Assembly (NCBI GenBank): GCA_031406155.1
Contig: JANOGW010000098.1
Location: 1-64,000 of the forward strand
From: JACMNW01 sp031406155
Lineage (GTDB): Bacteria > Pseudomonadota > Alphaproteobacteria > Rhodobacterales > Rhodobacteraceae
Reading direction: 5' to 3'
DNA: 64,000 nucleotides
The position numbers were made by a program, and so were the translations under genes. A model generated the notes under the pieces. That model saw only the letters and a program-made list of their open reading frames with translations. It was not told the DNA's origin and searched no databases. Positions 9,364 through 18,706 of the stretch are shown in pieces; position 1 is the stretch's first letter; each line of letters begins with the position of its first letter.

Positions 9364-10851
9364 TCACTCTGTCGATGACGCCGTTGCCGACAGGCGCTTT
9401 CCAATGAAAGTGCCGGTATCGATCAATGGCGTTGGTGATGTCGGTGACCCGCCAAGAATGTCTGCAACGATTCTGTTTGCCACATCTTCGCCTTGCGCCC
9501 AGCATTCCTCGTGCAGGCCCGAGCCATGTGTCCAGCCACCCGCATAATAGATGGCATTGACGCCTTGCATCGTGTCGATCCGCGATTGCGCATACATGGT
9601 ATCGAAGTCGAAATTGTTGTGCCGCAGGTTGGCAACTGCGGGCACGCCGTTGATATCCTTCAGGATCAGGTTCTCGGGAATTGCGATCTGCGGGTTGACT
9701 GAAACGAAAAACTGCGGCAGCCCGAATGTGTTGAACGCCGGATTTTGTGCATCATTCTGATGGCGATTGGCCACATAGTTGATCACATACGGCTTTAGTG
9801 CAACAGACCCCGGTGGGTGGATCAAAATGTTGTAGGTCGACCATGCATTCTGATTGGCCGGCATTACGCGGCTGTCGGTATGAATGACCGATATGCCATT
9901 GTTGTAGTTGATCATCGCCATCGGCTGGGCGGCAACAATGGGCAACCCCGTTATGAACGCTTTCAGCCCTTCATCGGCGTGGCAGGCAACAACGACCAGG
10001 TCAGCTTGGATAGGCGGTTGCTTCTGGTCATAGTCCTGAACATAAAACATCTGCCCGGCGGTGGCGGTCTGCGCGACAACGGCCTTGTAACCAGAATGAA
10101 AAATGACCTGCGGCATGTTGGCTGTCATGTAATTCATCAGCGCACTGATCCACGTTGATGTGCCGCCAACAAAGTAGCACCGGTTTGCAGGCATACCGCC
10201 TGCGCCTTCCTGAATGGCATAATAATGCATCACAGCCAGAAACGGCATGCCAAGCGGGCCAAGTTCCGACACGAAATACATTCCGTTGATGCGCGGATAG
10301 ATGACTTTGGGGCCAAGGTCCGCATCCCACCCCCGCGCCTTTTGATTGTTGTTGATGAACTCTTCTATCGTCGTACTGGCATATTGGCCTTGCTTGGACG
10401 GATTCTTGGCCTCACTGCCCGCAAACGTCATGAAATCCTTCACCGACGCGGCAAGGCCCGCCGGCATTTCGGTGTTCCACCATGGTCCGCTGTCAGTAAA
10501 GCATGTCGACCCGTCCGCGCTGTAATAACAGGTTGAATCCTCCAGGTTCTTGTAATTGACACCTGCTTTATAGCCGATCTGGTTCATCACGCTGACAATT
10601 TTGGTGTAGGCCGAAGTGTTAAAATCATTGACGCCCAGATCACCCCACCGGGAAAGCTGCATCGTGCCACCCTGCCCATTTGGCCCGGTGCCGAAATCAA
10701 ACTGGAACGTATCGACGTTTCCGCCAAAACGGTCGGATGCTTCCAGGACGTGTATGGGGCCAATATCCACCCTCTTGGCATTGGATGCCACGACAAGGTT
10801 CCACGCGACGGCAATTCCGCCGATACCGCCACCGATAATAACTGTCGTCAT
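9364..10851 (-). CDS. FAD-dependent amine oxidase-like flavoprotein
   Basis: A 495-residue flavin enzyme of the amine oxidase/protoporphyrinogen oxidase superfamily. The N-terminal dinucleotide-binding motif GGGIGG (residues 7-12) is followed by E-A-S-D-R-FGG, which binds FAD ribose. The C-terminus carries the usual second flavin contact, YYAGGWTHGSGLHEE, followed by a helix with DVANRIV. There is no signal peptide, so it should be cytoplasmic. The substrate cannot be read from the sequence; amines, carotenoid-like polyenes and fatty acids are all used by relatives. An AAAGGA ribosome site lies 6 nt before the ATG. The cyclase gene upstream ends 41 nt away on the same strand, so the two may share a transcript. 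Confidence 0.82.
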   Translation of the reverse strand: MTTVIIGGGIGGIAVAWNLVVASNAKRVDIGPIHVLEASDRFGGNVDTFQFDFGTGPNGQGGTMQLSRWGDLGVNDFNTSAYTKIVSVMNQIGYKAGVNYKNLEDSTCYYSADGSTCFTDSGPWWNTEMPAGLAASVKDFMTFAGSEAKNPSKQGQYASTTIEEFINNNQKARGWDADLGPKVIYPRINGMYFVSELGPLGMPFLAVMHYYAIQEGAGGMPANRCYFVGGTSTWISALMNYMTANMPQVIFHSGYKAVVAQTATAGQMFYVQDYDQKQPPIQADLVVVACHADEGLKAFITGLPIVAAQPMAMINYNNGISVIHTDSRVMPANQNAWSTYNILIHPPGSVALKPYVINYVANRHQNDAQNPAFNTFGLPQFFVSVNPQIAIPENLILKDINGVPAVANLRHNNFDFDTMYAQSRIDTMQGVNAIYYAGGWTHGSGLHEECWAQGEDVANRIVADILGGSPTSPTPLIDTGTFIGKRLSATASSTE

Positions 10852-10892
10852 TGACTATCCTTTCTGTTCAGGGGTTTGCAGGGGTTCATCGA

Positions 10893-13800
10893 TCAGATCA
10901 GCAGCGCGTCAATCCTTTTGACCGCGGCATGAAGACTTGCAGCCTGTGCCGTCAGCCTGAGGGCGCGCAGTCTGGGGTCCGCGTCGCGGTCGCCGTCAAG
11001 ATGATCTGCAATGGCGCGCCCGGTCGCGATGTAGAAATCCGACCACGGCGTCGGCTCGTCGCGCGTATAGGCATCAAGCGCGTCGCTGTACCGCCTGAGG
11101 CCCGCCGTATCACCCGCATTCGCCGCGCACAGGCCTGCGTAAACGTTGAATCGGAAATAGTTGTGACCGACACAACCTTTCTCAAGCAGCGCTTCACCTT
11201 CTGCCAGAAGTGCATCTTGTTGACCGCGTGGCGAGGCAAGTGCCGCCGTGGCCAAAAGCCAGGGGCCGATGAAATTCATCAACTTCAACTGGCGCGCCGT
11301 CTCAAGCATTTTTGTCGACAGATGATAGGCCGCTTCGTGATCGCCTTCTGCTAGTTCGACCCGGACCAGCGTTTCATGCAGGAACGGCTCAAAGCGTTTT
11401 GCCCCCAGATGTTCAGCGGCCTCGAGGCCGATCTCGATCTGTGCCCGCGCCTCGCTGCGCCGATCCATCGACTGCAACACCCATCCTGCCGTCAACCGGG
11501 ATATGATCTCGGGTCTGAGTTGTCCGATTGACCGTGCAAGGGCGGCAGATTTCAGGGCATCATCAAGCGCCGGCTCGGTTTGGTTCATGTAGATGCGCAG
11601 CGTGCCGCGCATGAACCTGTTGGCAGCCTCGACCGCCGTCAGGTGATGCATTTCGCACAGCGCAAGGCAGTCTTCGATCACCTCATAGGCGCGGAACATG
11701 CGGCCCTGCGCGTAATAGGCGTCCCCCAGACCACTAAGTGCACGCGCCTCGAGTTCCGGCTCGGCTGCACGTTTCGCCAGATCACGGGCCGTGGAATGCG
11801 CGGCAAGGCAGCCTTTGAAATCACCCTTGGGAAAGGCGAGCGAGCCCTTAAGATAGTGAAGCTTGGACAGTTGCGGCAACAGGTCTGCCGTGGGTTCGGT
11901 TTTCTCTGCCTCTGCGATAATCTGTTCGGCATCTTCCAGTTGATCCAGAATGCGCATGGTCGAGATCATGCCGATCCGCGCCGCAAGCCGATGCGCGACG
12001 GTACCCGCTTCGTCATGCGCAGTGCGGAATGCCAGCAGCGACGCGTCGCCCTTGCCAAGATCGCGCGACACGTCGCCACGCAGCAACAACAGTTCCGTGC
12101 GGATATCACCTCGCGGATCAAGTGCCAGACCACGATCTGCGAAATCAAGTGCCGTGTCCTGACGATATTCGTTTGCGGCATGGCGCGCTGCAGCCAGACA
12201 GGCGGCAGCGGCATCCGGGCTTTTCGCCTTTTCCAGATGCTCGGCCTCCAGCAGAATATCGTGCCCCTTGAACCAGTGGGCGGCGCGGGCATGCAGTGCC
12301 TGTGCCTCATCGCGCAGAAGGGTCTGGTAGACCGCATCACGGATAAGCGCGTGGCTGAACAGGAAACCGCCGCTGACCGGCCGGATCATCGACGCATTCA
12401 ACAACGGGCGCTCGTCATAGACATCGATGCCTGCCAGCATCATCACCGCTTCCAGCGAAAATCGCTGGCCGATGACGGAGGCCGCGCAAAGAATGTGCCG
12501 ATCGTCCGAGGACAGCCTGTCCATGCGCGACTGCATCAGGCTTTGGATCGATCCGGGAACGGATTCACCGGCCATGTCACTGGCGTGGCGCAACAACTGG
12601 TCCAGAAAAAGCGGATTGCCTTCGGCTTTCTTCAGACACTCCTCGATCAGATGCTGCTTGGGGGCGTGGTTCAGGTCGATCAGCGCGCGCGCCTCACGCG
12701 GGCTGAGGGGGGAAAGGTCGATGGTTTCAATCTCTGCCGACGCCGCTTTTTCACGCCAGGCCGCAGTCACCGGATCACCTTCCGGCCGGGTCGTCAACAT
12801 CAGCAAGATGGGCGCGGCGGTCGTCCGGTTCGCCAAATGCGCGATCAGCGACAGGGTCTCGGCATTGGCCCAATGCAGGTCTTCAATGGTGCAGACCAGC
12901 GGTGCCCGGCGCGCAAACGCGACCATCATATGCCCGACAGTCGCCTGCCGCCCCGCCGTTCGCGCTGTAGCGCCCATTGCATCAAGAAATGCCGAAACAC
13001 CTGCATCCGACCGGACGCCCATGATGTTCAGGAAGAAATCCCGGCCACGTTCGTCCAGCACGCCGGACGCCAGCCATGTGGCAGCGGCCTGATGAATGGC
13101 GCTTTCTGTCGCCGCAGTGTCAATTCCGCTAAGTTGCGCCGCTATCGTGGAAATTGCCGAGCCGGTATCGCCCCATCCAAAATCGAGCAAAAGCGTCTTG
13201 AGGGCCTGAAAGCCCGTGGCAGCAGCATCGGCAGAAACCTTGTCAAGGAACGCAGACTTGCCGATACCCGCTTCACCCCGCACCAGCAGAACCTGCCCCG
13301 CCGATTTTGCCAGACATCCGTCTAGCGCCCTGTTGGCAATCGCCAGTTCAGCCTCACGCCCAACGAAATTGACCGCGTGCTGACCGTGGGCAAATCCGAT
13401 AAATCGCCACGCTTCAACCGGTGCGTCAAAGCCTTTTGCATCGACTGCCGCGACCTGCTCGCTAAGGATGGCGTCGCCGACAATCTGGTGGATTTCATGC
13501 GAGACCAGCGTCTGGCCACCCTGCGCCTTGTCGGCCAACCGCGAGGCCAGGTTCACGCTGTCCCCCGTCAGCGTAAAATCCTGCGTTCGTGCACCATGGC
13601 CCCGGTTTGAATACAGCACCCGCCCAGCCGCGACACCGATGTGCACCGACAGTTGGCGACCGTGGCGCCGGGTCATTTCCTGCATCGCGTCATGCATGGC
13701 ACTGGTGGCTCTCAGCGCCCGCTCGACGTCGTTGCCATAGGACACCGGTGCGCCAAAAACCGCCATCACGCAGTCGCCGATATGGCGGTCCACCGTACCG

Positions 13801-14225
13801 CCGACACGCCTGATGATTTCGCCAAAGCGTTCATAGAATTCCGCCAGAACAATGTGCAAATCCTCGACCGGCAATTCGCGCGTCAGTCGCGTATAGCCGG
13901 TCAGATCGGCAAAAACGACCGTCACCTGCCGCCGCTCTTTTTGTTCCGGATTGACGGCGGTCGGGGCTACAGGACTGAGCATGACGTCGGCCTGCGCCGG
14001 ACCGTTTTGCGCCATGGGGCCTTCGGTCACAACAAGCGACGAAATCGCCTTGAGGATACGTTTGCGGTGCCCGAGCGACTGAATGCCCATTTCGAGCAGA
14101 TCGTTCTCGGTCAATTCGCAAAGGATATCCGGTTCAACGTCATTCTCGGCAAAAAGCCCGGTATACTGCGACAGTGAAATCGTTTCCAGAAATTCGCCTG
14201 TTGTCCTTTGGATCGGTCGACTCAT
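10893..14225 (-). CDS. SAM domain - class III adenylate/guanylate cyclase - AAA ATPase - TPR protein
   Basis: A 1110-residue cytoplasmic signalling protein. A SAM domain (about residues 8-65; F-L-E-T-I-S-L-S-Q-Y) is followed by a class III nucleotide cyclase domain (about 97-280), with metal aspartates D107 (FADLTGYT) and D151 (RHIGDCVMAVFG), and a GDSVNLASRL helix. A STAND-like AAA ATPase follows, with Walker A GEAGIGKS (317-324) and Walker B-like CTIEDLHWAN near 447. The C-terminal half is a long TPR-like alpha solenoid (about 650-1110). The cyclase looks catalytically complete. Proteins with this order are known in rhizobia and other alphaproteobacteria, but their inputs are mostly unknown. 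It lies directly upstream of the flavoprotein gene on the same strand. Confidence 0.88.
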   Translation of the reverse strand: MSRPIQRTTGEFLETISLSQYTGLFAENDVEPDILCELTENDLLEMGIQSLGHRKRILKAISSLVVTEGPMAQNGPAQADVMLSPVAPTAVNPEQKERRQVTVVFADLTGYTRLTRELPVEDLHIVLAEFYERFGEIIRRVGGTVDRHIGDCVMAVFGAPVSYGNDVERALRATSAMHDAMQEMTRRHGRQLSVHIGVAAGRVLYSNRGHGARTQDFTLTGDSVNLASRLADKAQGGQTLVSHEIHQIVGDAILSEQVAAVDAKGFDAPVEAWRFIGFAHGQHAVNFVGREAELAIANRALDGCLAKSAGQVLLVRGEAGIGKSAFLDKVSADAAATGFQALKTLLLDFGWGDTGSAISTIAAQLSGIDTAATESAIHQAAATWLASGVLDERGRDFFLNIMGVRSDAGVSAFLDAMGATARTAGRQATVGHMMVAFARRAPLVCTIEDLHWANAETLSLIAHLANRTTAAPILLMLTTRPEGDPVTAAWREKAASAEIETIDLSPLSPREARALIDLNHAPKQHLIEECLKKAEGNPLFLDQLLRHASDMAGESVPGSIQSLMQSRMDRLSSDDRHILCAASVIGQRFSLEAVMMLAGIDVYDERPLLNASMIRPVSGGFLFSHALIRDAVYQTLLRDEAQALHARAAHWFKGHDILLEAEHLEKAKSPDAAAACLAAARHAANEYRQDTALDFADRGLALDPRGDIRTELLLLRGDVSRDLGKGDASLLAFRTAHDEAGTVAHRLAARIGMISTMRILDQLEDAEQIIAEAEKTEPTADLLPQLSKLHYLKGSLAFPKGDFKGCLAAHSTARDLAKRAAEPELEARALSGLGDAYYAQGRMFRAYEVIEDCLALCEMHHLTAVEAANRFMRGTLRIYMNQTEPALDDALKSAALARSIGQLRPEIISRLTAGWVLQSMDRRSEARAQIEIGLEAAEHLGAKRFEPFLHETLVRVELAEGDHEAAYHLSTKMLETARQLKLMNFIGPWLLATAALASPRGQQDALLAEGEALLEKGCVGHNYFRFNVYAGLCAANAGDTAGLRRYSDALDAYTRDEPTPWSDFYIATGRAIADHLDGDRDADPRLRALRLTAQAASLHAAVKRIDALLI

Positions 14226-14418
14226 GACGAATGCTTTCAGCCAAAATCCAACTTACGGAGAAACTTCGTTCATGTTGCAGCGGATTTGCGAACCGATCAA
14301 GTCGGCACTGTAATGCAAACGCGCGGTCGAAACTGTTTCGCGAACACTGTCGCTTTTAAAACGGCCTGCGCTGCTTCTGTTTCAGACTACAGGTCTATGT
14401 TGTAGCAAGCCCCGGTCC

Positions 14419-15393
14419 CTATCGGACCGCATGCTGGCGCAGAAAGGTTGTCACTCGGTCGCGTACGGCGTCCAGATGGCCAAGCAAGATATGCCCGCCG
14501 TCATCAAGCGCCATAAACGTGGCATCAGGGATTTGCCGCGCGGCGTATTCGCCAAAGGCAAAGGGGTTGATGCCATCATCGCGCGCGTGCACCACCAGCG
14601 CAGGCGCGGTGATTGCTGCCAGATCATACCGCGCGGCAGGATCGACGGCAGCACCTTCGTTACGCAGGCCTTCTGTACGGGCGGTAACCGGCAGAAAGGC
14701 TGCAACAAGACCGTCAACAAACGCCTTGTCCCGCGCGGTCAGGTTTGTGCGTTTGGCGGGACTGACATCGAAGATCGCATCAAGGCTTTCCGGCGAGATG
14801 GTCGTGATCATCCAGAATACGAAATCGGTGCTGAACAGCATCTGGTACATCCAAGCCGGCATCGGCAGTTTCTGCTGCGCGGCAGTCAGGGGCGTGAACG
14901 GGGCGCTGGACAACAAGGCAAGGGCGGTGGTGCGCTGTGGATAATGCTCGGCAAACTGCAAGGCGGGCGGCACACCACCCGACATCGCAAGGATGGCCAC
15001 CCGGTCGATATTCAGCACCTCCAGCAGATCGGCAAATGCCTCGGCTTGCGCGCGCGTCGAGGCGGCTTTGGGCATCGCGGACCGCAAATAGCCGAAACGC
15101 GACACAGAGATCCAAGTAAAGCCGTCCCCGCCAAAGGCTTGCGGCAAAAGGCGGCCCTGATCGTATCCACCCCCTGCCCCGTGCACGACAAGCACGGCGG
15201 GACCGTACCCCCAGCGTGCATATTCAATAGGCCCATGGCGAGTTTGCACAAGGTCGCCGCCCGCCGTAACCCGCTGTGTGATCCGCTGCATATCCCGCGC
15301 ATAGACGCCGTACACGCCAACGGCCGCCAGAACCAACACGACAACAACGACCACTACGATCCCGTGCCAACGCCTTGCCGAGTTGGGTCTCAC
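14419..15393 (-). CDS. Membrane-anchored alpha/beta hydrolase
   Basis: A 324-residue alpha/beta-fold hydrolase with one N-terminal membrane anchor (about residues 10-32, a run of valines). The oxyanion region HGAGGGYD is near residue 72. The nucleophile elbow is A-M-S-G-G with Ser138, differing from the classical G-x-S-x-G at its first glycine. The acid lies in HARDDGINP and the His in DDGGHILLGH. The substrate is unknown. The GTG at 15393 is chosen because AAAGGA stands 7 nt upstream; the longer frame from 15537 would start in sequence containing FixK-type boxes. It is divergent from the protein at 15592, and two such boxes lie between them. Confidence 0.8.
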   Translation of the reverse strand: MRPNSARRWHGIVVVVVVVLVLAAVGVYGVYARDMQRITQRVTAGGDLVQTRHGPIEYARWGYGPAVLVVHGAGGGYDQGRLLPQAFGGDGFTWISVSRFGYLRSAMPKAASTRAQAEAFADLLEVLNIDRVAILAMSGGVPPALQFAEHYPQRTTALALLSSAPFTPLTAAQQKLPMPAWMYQMLFSTDFVFWMITTISPESLDAIFDVSPAKRTNLTARDKAFVDGLVAAFLPVTARTEGLRNEGAAVDPAARYDLAAITAPALVVHARDDGINPFAFGEYAARQIPDATFMALDDGGHILLGHLDAVRDRVTTFLRQHAVR

Positions 15394-15474
15394 CGTGCGT
15401 TCCTTTAGCTCGTGAGCCGATCGCAACCAAGACCGGGACCACCAGCGACTCAGGCATACTCGCGCCAGGTTTTC

Positions 15475-15488
15475 TTGACCCAGATCAA
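15475..15488. promoter_or_regulatory. FixK/FNR box TTGACCCAGATCAA
   Basis: A strict TTGA-N6-TCAA palindrome between the divergent hydrolase (start 15393) and the 15592 gene. Its centre is about 89 and 110 bp from the two start codons. It matches the site read by FixK/FNR-type regulators carrying an E-x2-S-R recognition helix, as the regulator at 23978-24658 does. Confidence 0.7.
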
Positions 15489-15523
15489 CTGAGACTTCGT
15501 GCCTGCAAATTGCGCCGCAAGTC

Positions 15524-15537
15524 TTGCGCAAGATCAA
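15524..15537. promoter_or_regulatory. Second, relaxed FixK/FNR box TTGCGCAAGATCAA
   Basis: The right half-site ATCAA is perfect and the left half-site is TTGCG. It lies 36 bp after the strict box and about 61 bp (centre) before the start of the 15592 gene. That distance is similar to the other boxes of the island, so it may be the one acting on that gene. Confidence 0.45.
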
Positions 15538-15591
15538 TGTGCAAGCGGCGCAAGCACCTAGACTTCACGCTGTGAACATCTTCGGGAGGAT

Positions 15592-16113
15592 ATGATGAAA
15601 ACCAATCAAACCCCGTTCAACGATCAATCCGACAACACAACCGGCTGTTGCCCGCGGTTCAACGCAACGGGATGGGACGGCCAGACCTTGCATTTCAAGG
15701 ACAAGCCGTTCATCCGCGCCACGACGCACTCGGTTGCGCACCTGCCGCTGAACATGGGCAAGGTCTTTTCGCGCGTGCTGGGCAAGATAGATGCAGCCCA
15801 AGCGGTGAACCCCGAACATTCGATCGTGATGTCGCGCGATCTTTCCGCATTTACCGGCGAGCATCTGTTTGCGGTGACAGCGAGTGTGCCCGACGAAGAA
15901 AATGTCACGTTGTCCGGCGACTACCTGATCAAGGTTTTCGAGGGCCCCTTTTCCGACATCCGAAAGTGGCAGGACGAGATGCAAGATCTGGCCAAAGCCA
16001 AAGGCCGCGCATCAGATGCGGTCTGGTTCTATTACACGACTTGTCCGAAATGTGCCAAGGTCTACGGTAAGAACCCGGTCGTCGGGATGGTCGAACTGGG
16101 TGCCGCTGTGTAA
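15592..16113 (+). CDS. Conserved cysteine-rich protein of unknown function
   Basis: A 173-residue cytoplasmic protein that I do not place in a named family with confidence. It has a Cys pair near the N-terminus (GCCPRF, about residues 18-23) and a CPKC motif near the C-terminus (TTCPKCAKVYGKN, about 148-160). Together these could bind a metal. In between is an alpha/beta region with G-W-D-G-Q-T-L-H-F and F-S-R-V-L-G. The ribosome site GGGAGGAT precedes a double ATG; either 15592 or 15595 could be used. Two FixK-type boxes lie upstream, so induction at low oxygen is inferred. It may continue into the nuclease/cardiolipin synthase genes, but a 125-bp gap separates them. Confidence 0.7.
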   Translation: MMKTNQTPFNDQSDNTTGCCPRFNATGWDGQTLHFKDKPFIRATTHSVAHLPLNMGKVFSRVLGKIDAAQAVNPEHSIVMSRDLSAFTGEHLFAVTASVPDEENVTLSGDYLIKVFEGPFSDIRKWQDEMQDLAKAKGRASDAVWFYYTTCPKCAKVYGKNPVVGMVELGAAV

Positions 16114-16238
16114 CCCGACGCTGGCCGCTTCACCCCAAGGCCGCGCGCGGCGCTTGTTCTCGCACCGGGCAAGGCCCATGTTGAGAGGCAAGATACTGTC
16201 CTTTGATGCACGCCTTGGCGTGACAGATTGCGCCAAAT

Positions 16239-16970
16239 ATGTATGAACACCCTGAACTAATCGTGGCCTCCTACAACATCCACAAGGCTGTGGGTGCCGA
16301 CAGGCAGCGCGATCCTGCACGCACGGCTGCGGTGATTGCCGAAATCGGCGCCGACATTCTGGCACTGCAAGAGGCCGACATGCGGTACGGAAGTCGGGCG
16401 GGCCTGATGGATCTGGAGGCCCTGCGTCGCGATCTGGGGCTGATCGCAGTTCCTACCGACAGCGTCGGCGATGCACATGGGTTTCACGGCAACCTGCTGC
16501 TGGTCCGCAACGCGCTGGTTGAAGTGGTGCACCATCTGCATCTGCCGGGGTTCGAGCCGCGCGGTGCGCTGATGACCGATCTGCAGATCGCGGGACAGCC
16601 GCTGCGGGTTATTTCGGCGCATCTGGGGTTGCTGCCGCGCTCGCGCGCGCGCCAGACCCGCGCGTTGATGGACAAGCTGGCAACGCTTGACGACCGGCCT
16701 GTCTTGCTGATGGGCGATCTGAATGAATGGCGGTTGAATCTTGGGTCATCCTTGGGGCCCCTTGCAGATCGTTTTGCCGGTCCGGCAGCAGCCCAAAGCT
16801 ACCCCGCACGCTATCCACTGTTCGCCCTTGACCGGATGATGACCTGCACGCAGGGCGAATTGACCGACCTTATGGCGCATGCCACACCGCTGTCGCGGAT
16901 TGCGTCGGACCATTTGCCCATCAAGGCACGCCTTCGGCTGATGCCCAGTGCTACTGCGCCAGCAAAATGA
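16239..16970 (+). CDS. Endonuclease/exonuclease/phosphatase family protein (YbhP-like)
   Basis: A 243-residue metal-dependent phosphoesterase fold. Its motifs appear in order: ASYNIHKAVG (about 10-19), ILALQEAD (about 42-49), ISAHLGL (about 125), LMGDLNEW (about 158-165) and SDHLPIKARL near the end, giving the usual Asn/Glu/Asp/His active-site set. The stop overlaps the start of a cardiolipin synthase-type gene by 4 bp. The same pair, ybhP-clsB, exists in E. coli, where YbhP is an EEP-family protein of unclear substrate. The ribosome site is weak. Confidence 0.85.
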   Translation: MYEHPELIVASYNIHKAVGADRQRDPARTAAVIAEIGADILALQEADMRYGSRAGLMDLEALRRDLGLIAVPTDSVGDAHGFHGNLLLVRNALVEVVHHLHLPGFEPRGALMTDLQIAGQPLRVISAHLGLLPRSRARQTRALMDKLATLDDRPVLLMGDLNEWRLNLGSSLGPLADRFAGPAAAQSYPARYPLFALDRMMTCTQGELTDLMAHATPLSRIASDHLPIKARLRLMPSATAPAK

Positions 16971-18529
16971 GCAGCGGCCTCACTGGTTTGATCTGGCTTG
17001 TGGCTGCCGCCGCGCTGATCCTGGCGGCATCCGCAATCGCCTACCGTTCGTGGCGCCGATATGCCAAACGCGCGCGGGGCGCACACGGTTGTGCGCTGCC
17101 TCGTACCGGGCCACCGACGCCGCTTGATGATCTGTTCGACACCCCCGAGGCAGCGCATCCCGGCCAGAACGGTCTTGCCGGACTGTTCGACAACGCCGAC
17201 GCCTTTGCCGCCCGTGCCCTGTCGGTGCACAGCGTCGGGCGCAGTCTGGATCTGATGTATTACGTCTGGGAAACCGACCTTACCGGTTGGCTGCTGTTGC
17301 ACGATATTCACGCCGCAGCAAACCGGGGCGTCCGGGTTCGGCTGCTGCTGGATGATGTCAATGTGCAAGGATATGATCTGACGTTTCTTGCCCTGAGCCA
17401 GCATCCCATGATCGAGGTGCGGCTGTTCAATCCGATCCGGAACCGGGGCCATGTGCTGGCGCGGTGGCTGGAGATCGCTCTGGGCATGTCGCGCTTTAAC
17501 CGCAGGCTGCACTGCAAGGCGTGGATTGCCGATGGCCGGATGGCGATCATCGGCGGGCGCAACATCGGTGATACCTACTTTGGTGCCGCGCGTTACGGTC
17601 GGGCGGGCGCACGTCAACGCATGTCGCGGGATGCTGACCTGCTGATCGTCGGGCCGCTGGTTGCCGAGATCGAGGCGCTGTTTGACGACTACTGGAACCT
17701 GGGCCTAGCCCTGCCGATCCTCGCACTTTGGCCAAAGCTTCGTATCAACCCCAAGCGGTTTCGCAAACAGCTGGCACAACGCGCAACTGCGACCACCGCA
17801 CGCGCGTTCCGCAAGAGAGCATTGGCCGGGCGCGATACCGCGACGGTGCTCGCCAACTCCCTGCGCTGGACTGACACGGCGCGCGTTCTCGCCGATCCGC
17901 CAACAAAAGCATATGGCCATCGAAAGTGGCCGTGGATGGCGGCGCAGGTGCATGATGTCCTAAAGGACGCAGAACACGAGGTGCGTCTGATCACCCCCTA
18001 TTTTGTTCCCGGTGCTGATGGGTTGTCAGCACTTACCGAGCTTTTGAAGCGCGGGGTTGAGGTGTCTCTGCTGACCAATGCGCTGGCCGCGTCCGACAAC
18101 GTGTTCGTGCATGGCGCGTACCGGCGCTATCGCGGGCCGCTGCTGGCCGCAGGCGCGCGAATTTTCGAGTTTGCACCGCCAGCGCGCAATCGCCGCCCGC
18201 GCGATGTCCTGCATTCCAAGGTATTCCTGATCGATCGGCGCACCGCGATTGTCGGGTCGCTCAATTTCGACATGCGGTCCGCGCACACCAATTCAGAAAT
18301 CGGGGTTCTGTTCGAACAGCCCGATCTGGTGGCCGAACTGTTGGCGATCTTCGAGGAAGATGCGAGGCCTGATCTGGCTTACGCGCTGTCACTTGATCGC
18401 GGCTGGCCGCGTTGGGCCGTCCAAAGACCGGGCCTGCCTAAACTGATGCGGGTCGAGCCAGAGGCGAATATCCTGTGGCGCAGCGTCTCATGGGTGGTCG
18501 GGCGTCTTCCGATCCACGGCTGGCTTTAG
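16967..18529 (+). CDS. Phospholipase D-type cardiolipin synthase (ClsB-like)
   Basis: A 520-residue PLD-superfamily enzyme expected to join phosphatidyl groups into cardiolipin at the inner membrane. An N-terminal membrane helix (about residues 7-27) anchors it. Two HKD motifs are complete: H182-x-K184-x4-D189 (HCKAWIADGR, followed by GGRNIGD) and H416-x-K418-x4-D423 (HSKVFLIDRR, followed by GSLNFDMRS). Two-HKD enzymes of this kind are cardiolipin synthases or related phosphatidyltransferases. It overlaps the EEP gene by 4 bp (ATGA). It stands in the low-oxygen/stress island, which fits a membrane-remodelling role. Confidence 0.85.
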   Translation: MSSGLTGLIWLVAAAALILAASAIAYRSWRRYAKRARGAHGCALPRTGPPTPLDDLFDTPEAAHPGQNGLAGLFDNADAFAARALSVHSVGRSLDLMYYVWETDLTGWLLLHDIHAAANRGVRVRLLLDDVNVQGYDLTFLALSQHPMIEVRLFNPIRNRGHVLARWLEIALGMSRFNRRLHCKAWIADGRMAIIGGRNIGDTYFGAARYGRAGARQRMSRDADLLIVGPLVAEIEALFDDYWNLGLALPILALWPKLRINPKRFRKQLAQRATATTARAFRKRALAGRDTATVLANSLRWTDTARVLADPPTKAYGHRKWPWMAAQVHDVLKDAEHEVRLITPYFVPGADGLSALTELLKRGVEVSLLTNALAASDNVFVHGAYRRYRGPLLAAGARIFEFAPPARNRRPRDVLHSKVFLIDRRTAIVGSLNFDMRSAHTNSEIGVLFEQPDLVAELLAIFEEDARPDLAYALSLDRGWPRWAVQRPGLPKLMRVEPEANILWRSVSWVVGRLPIHGWL

Positions 18530-18706
18530 CCCAAAAAGACCGGCAGAGGCGACGTCCCAAAGCAAGCCGGATCGGTTCAGAGTGGCTGGACCAGGATCGC
18601 TGCATCATCGAATCTCGCGGACAGGCAAGCAGGTGACATATCCGAACTTTTTCGGCCATGTCCTACGTTGTTCTTCAAGCCGAAACCTCCATGCGACCGC
18701 CCGATT

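Noticed and set aside
11580..13325. A 581-codon plus-strand frame opposite the SAM-cyclase-AAA protein
   Set aside because: Antisense to a gene with intact Walker and cyclase motifs; its translation has no recognisable fold.
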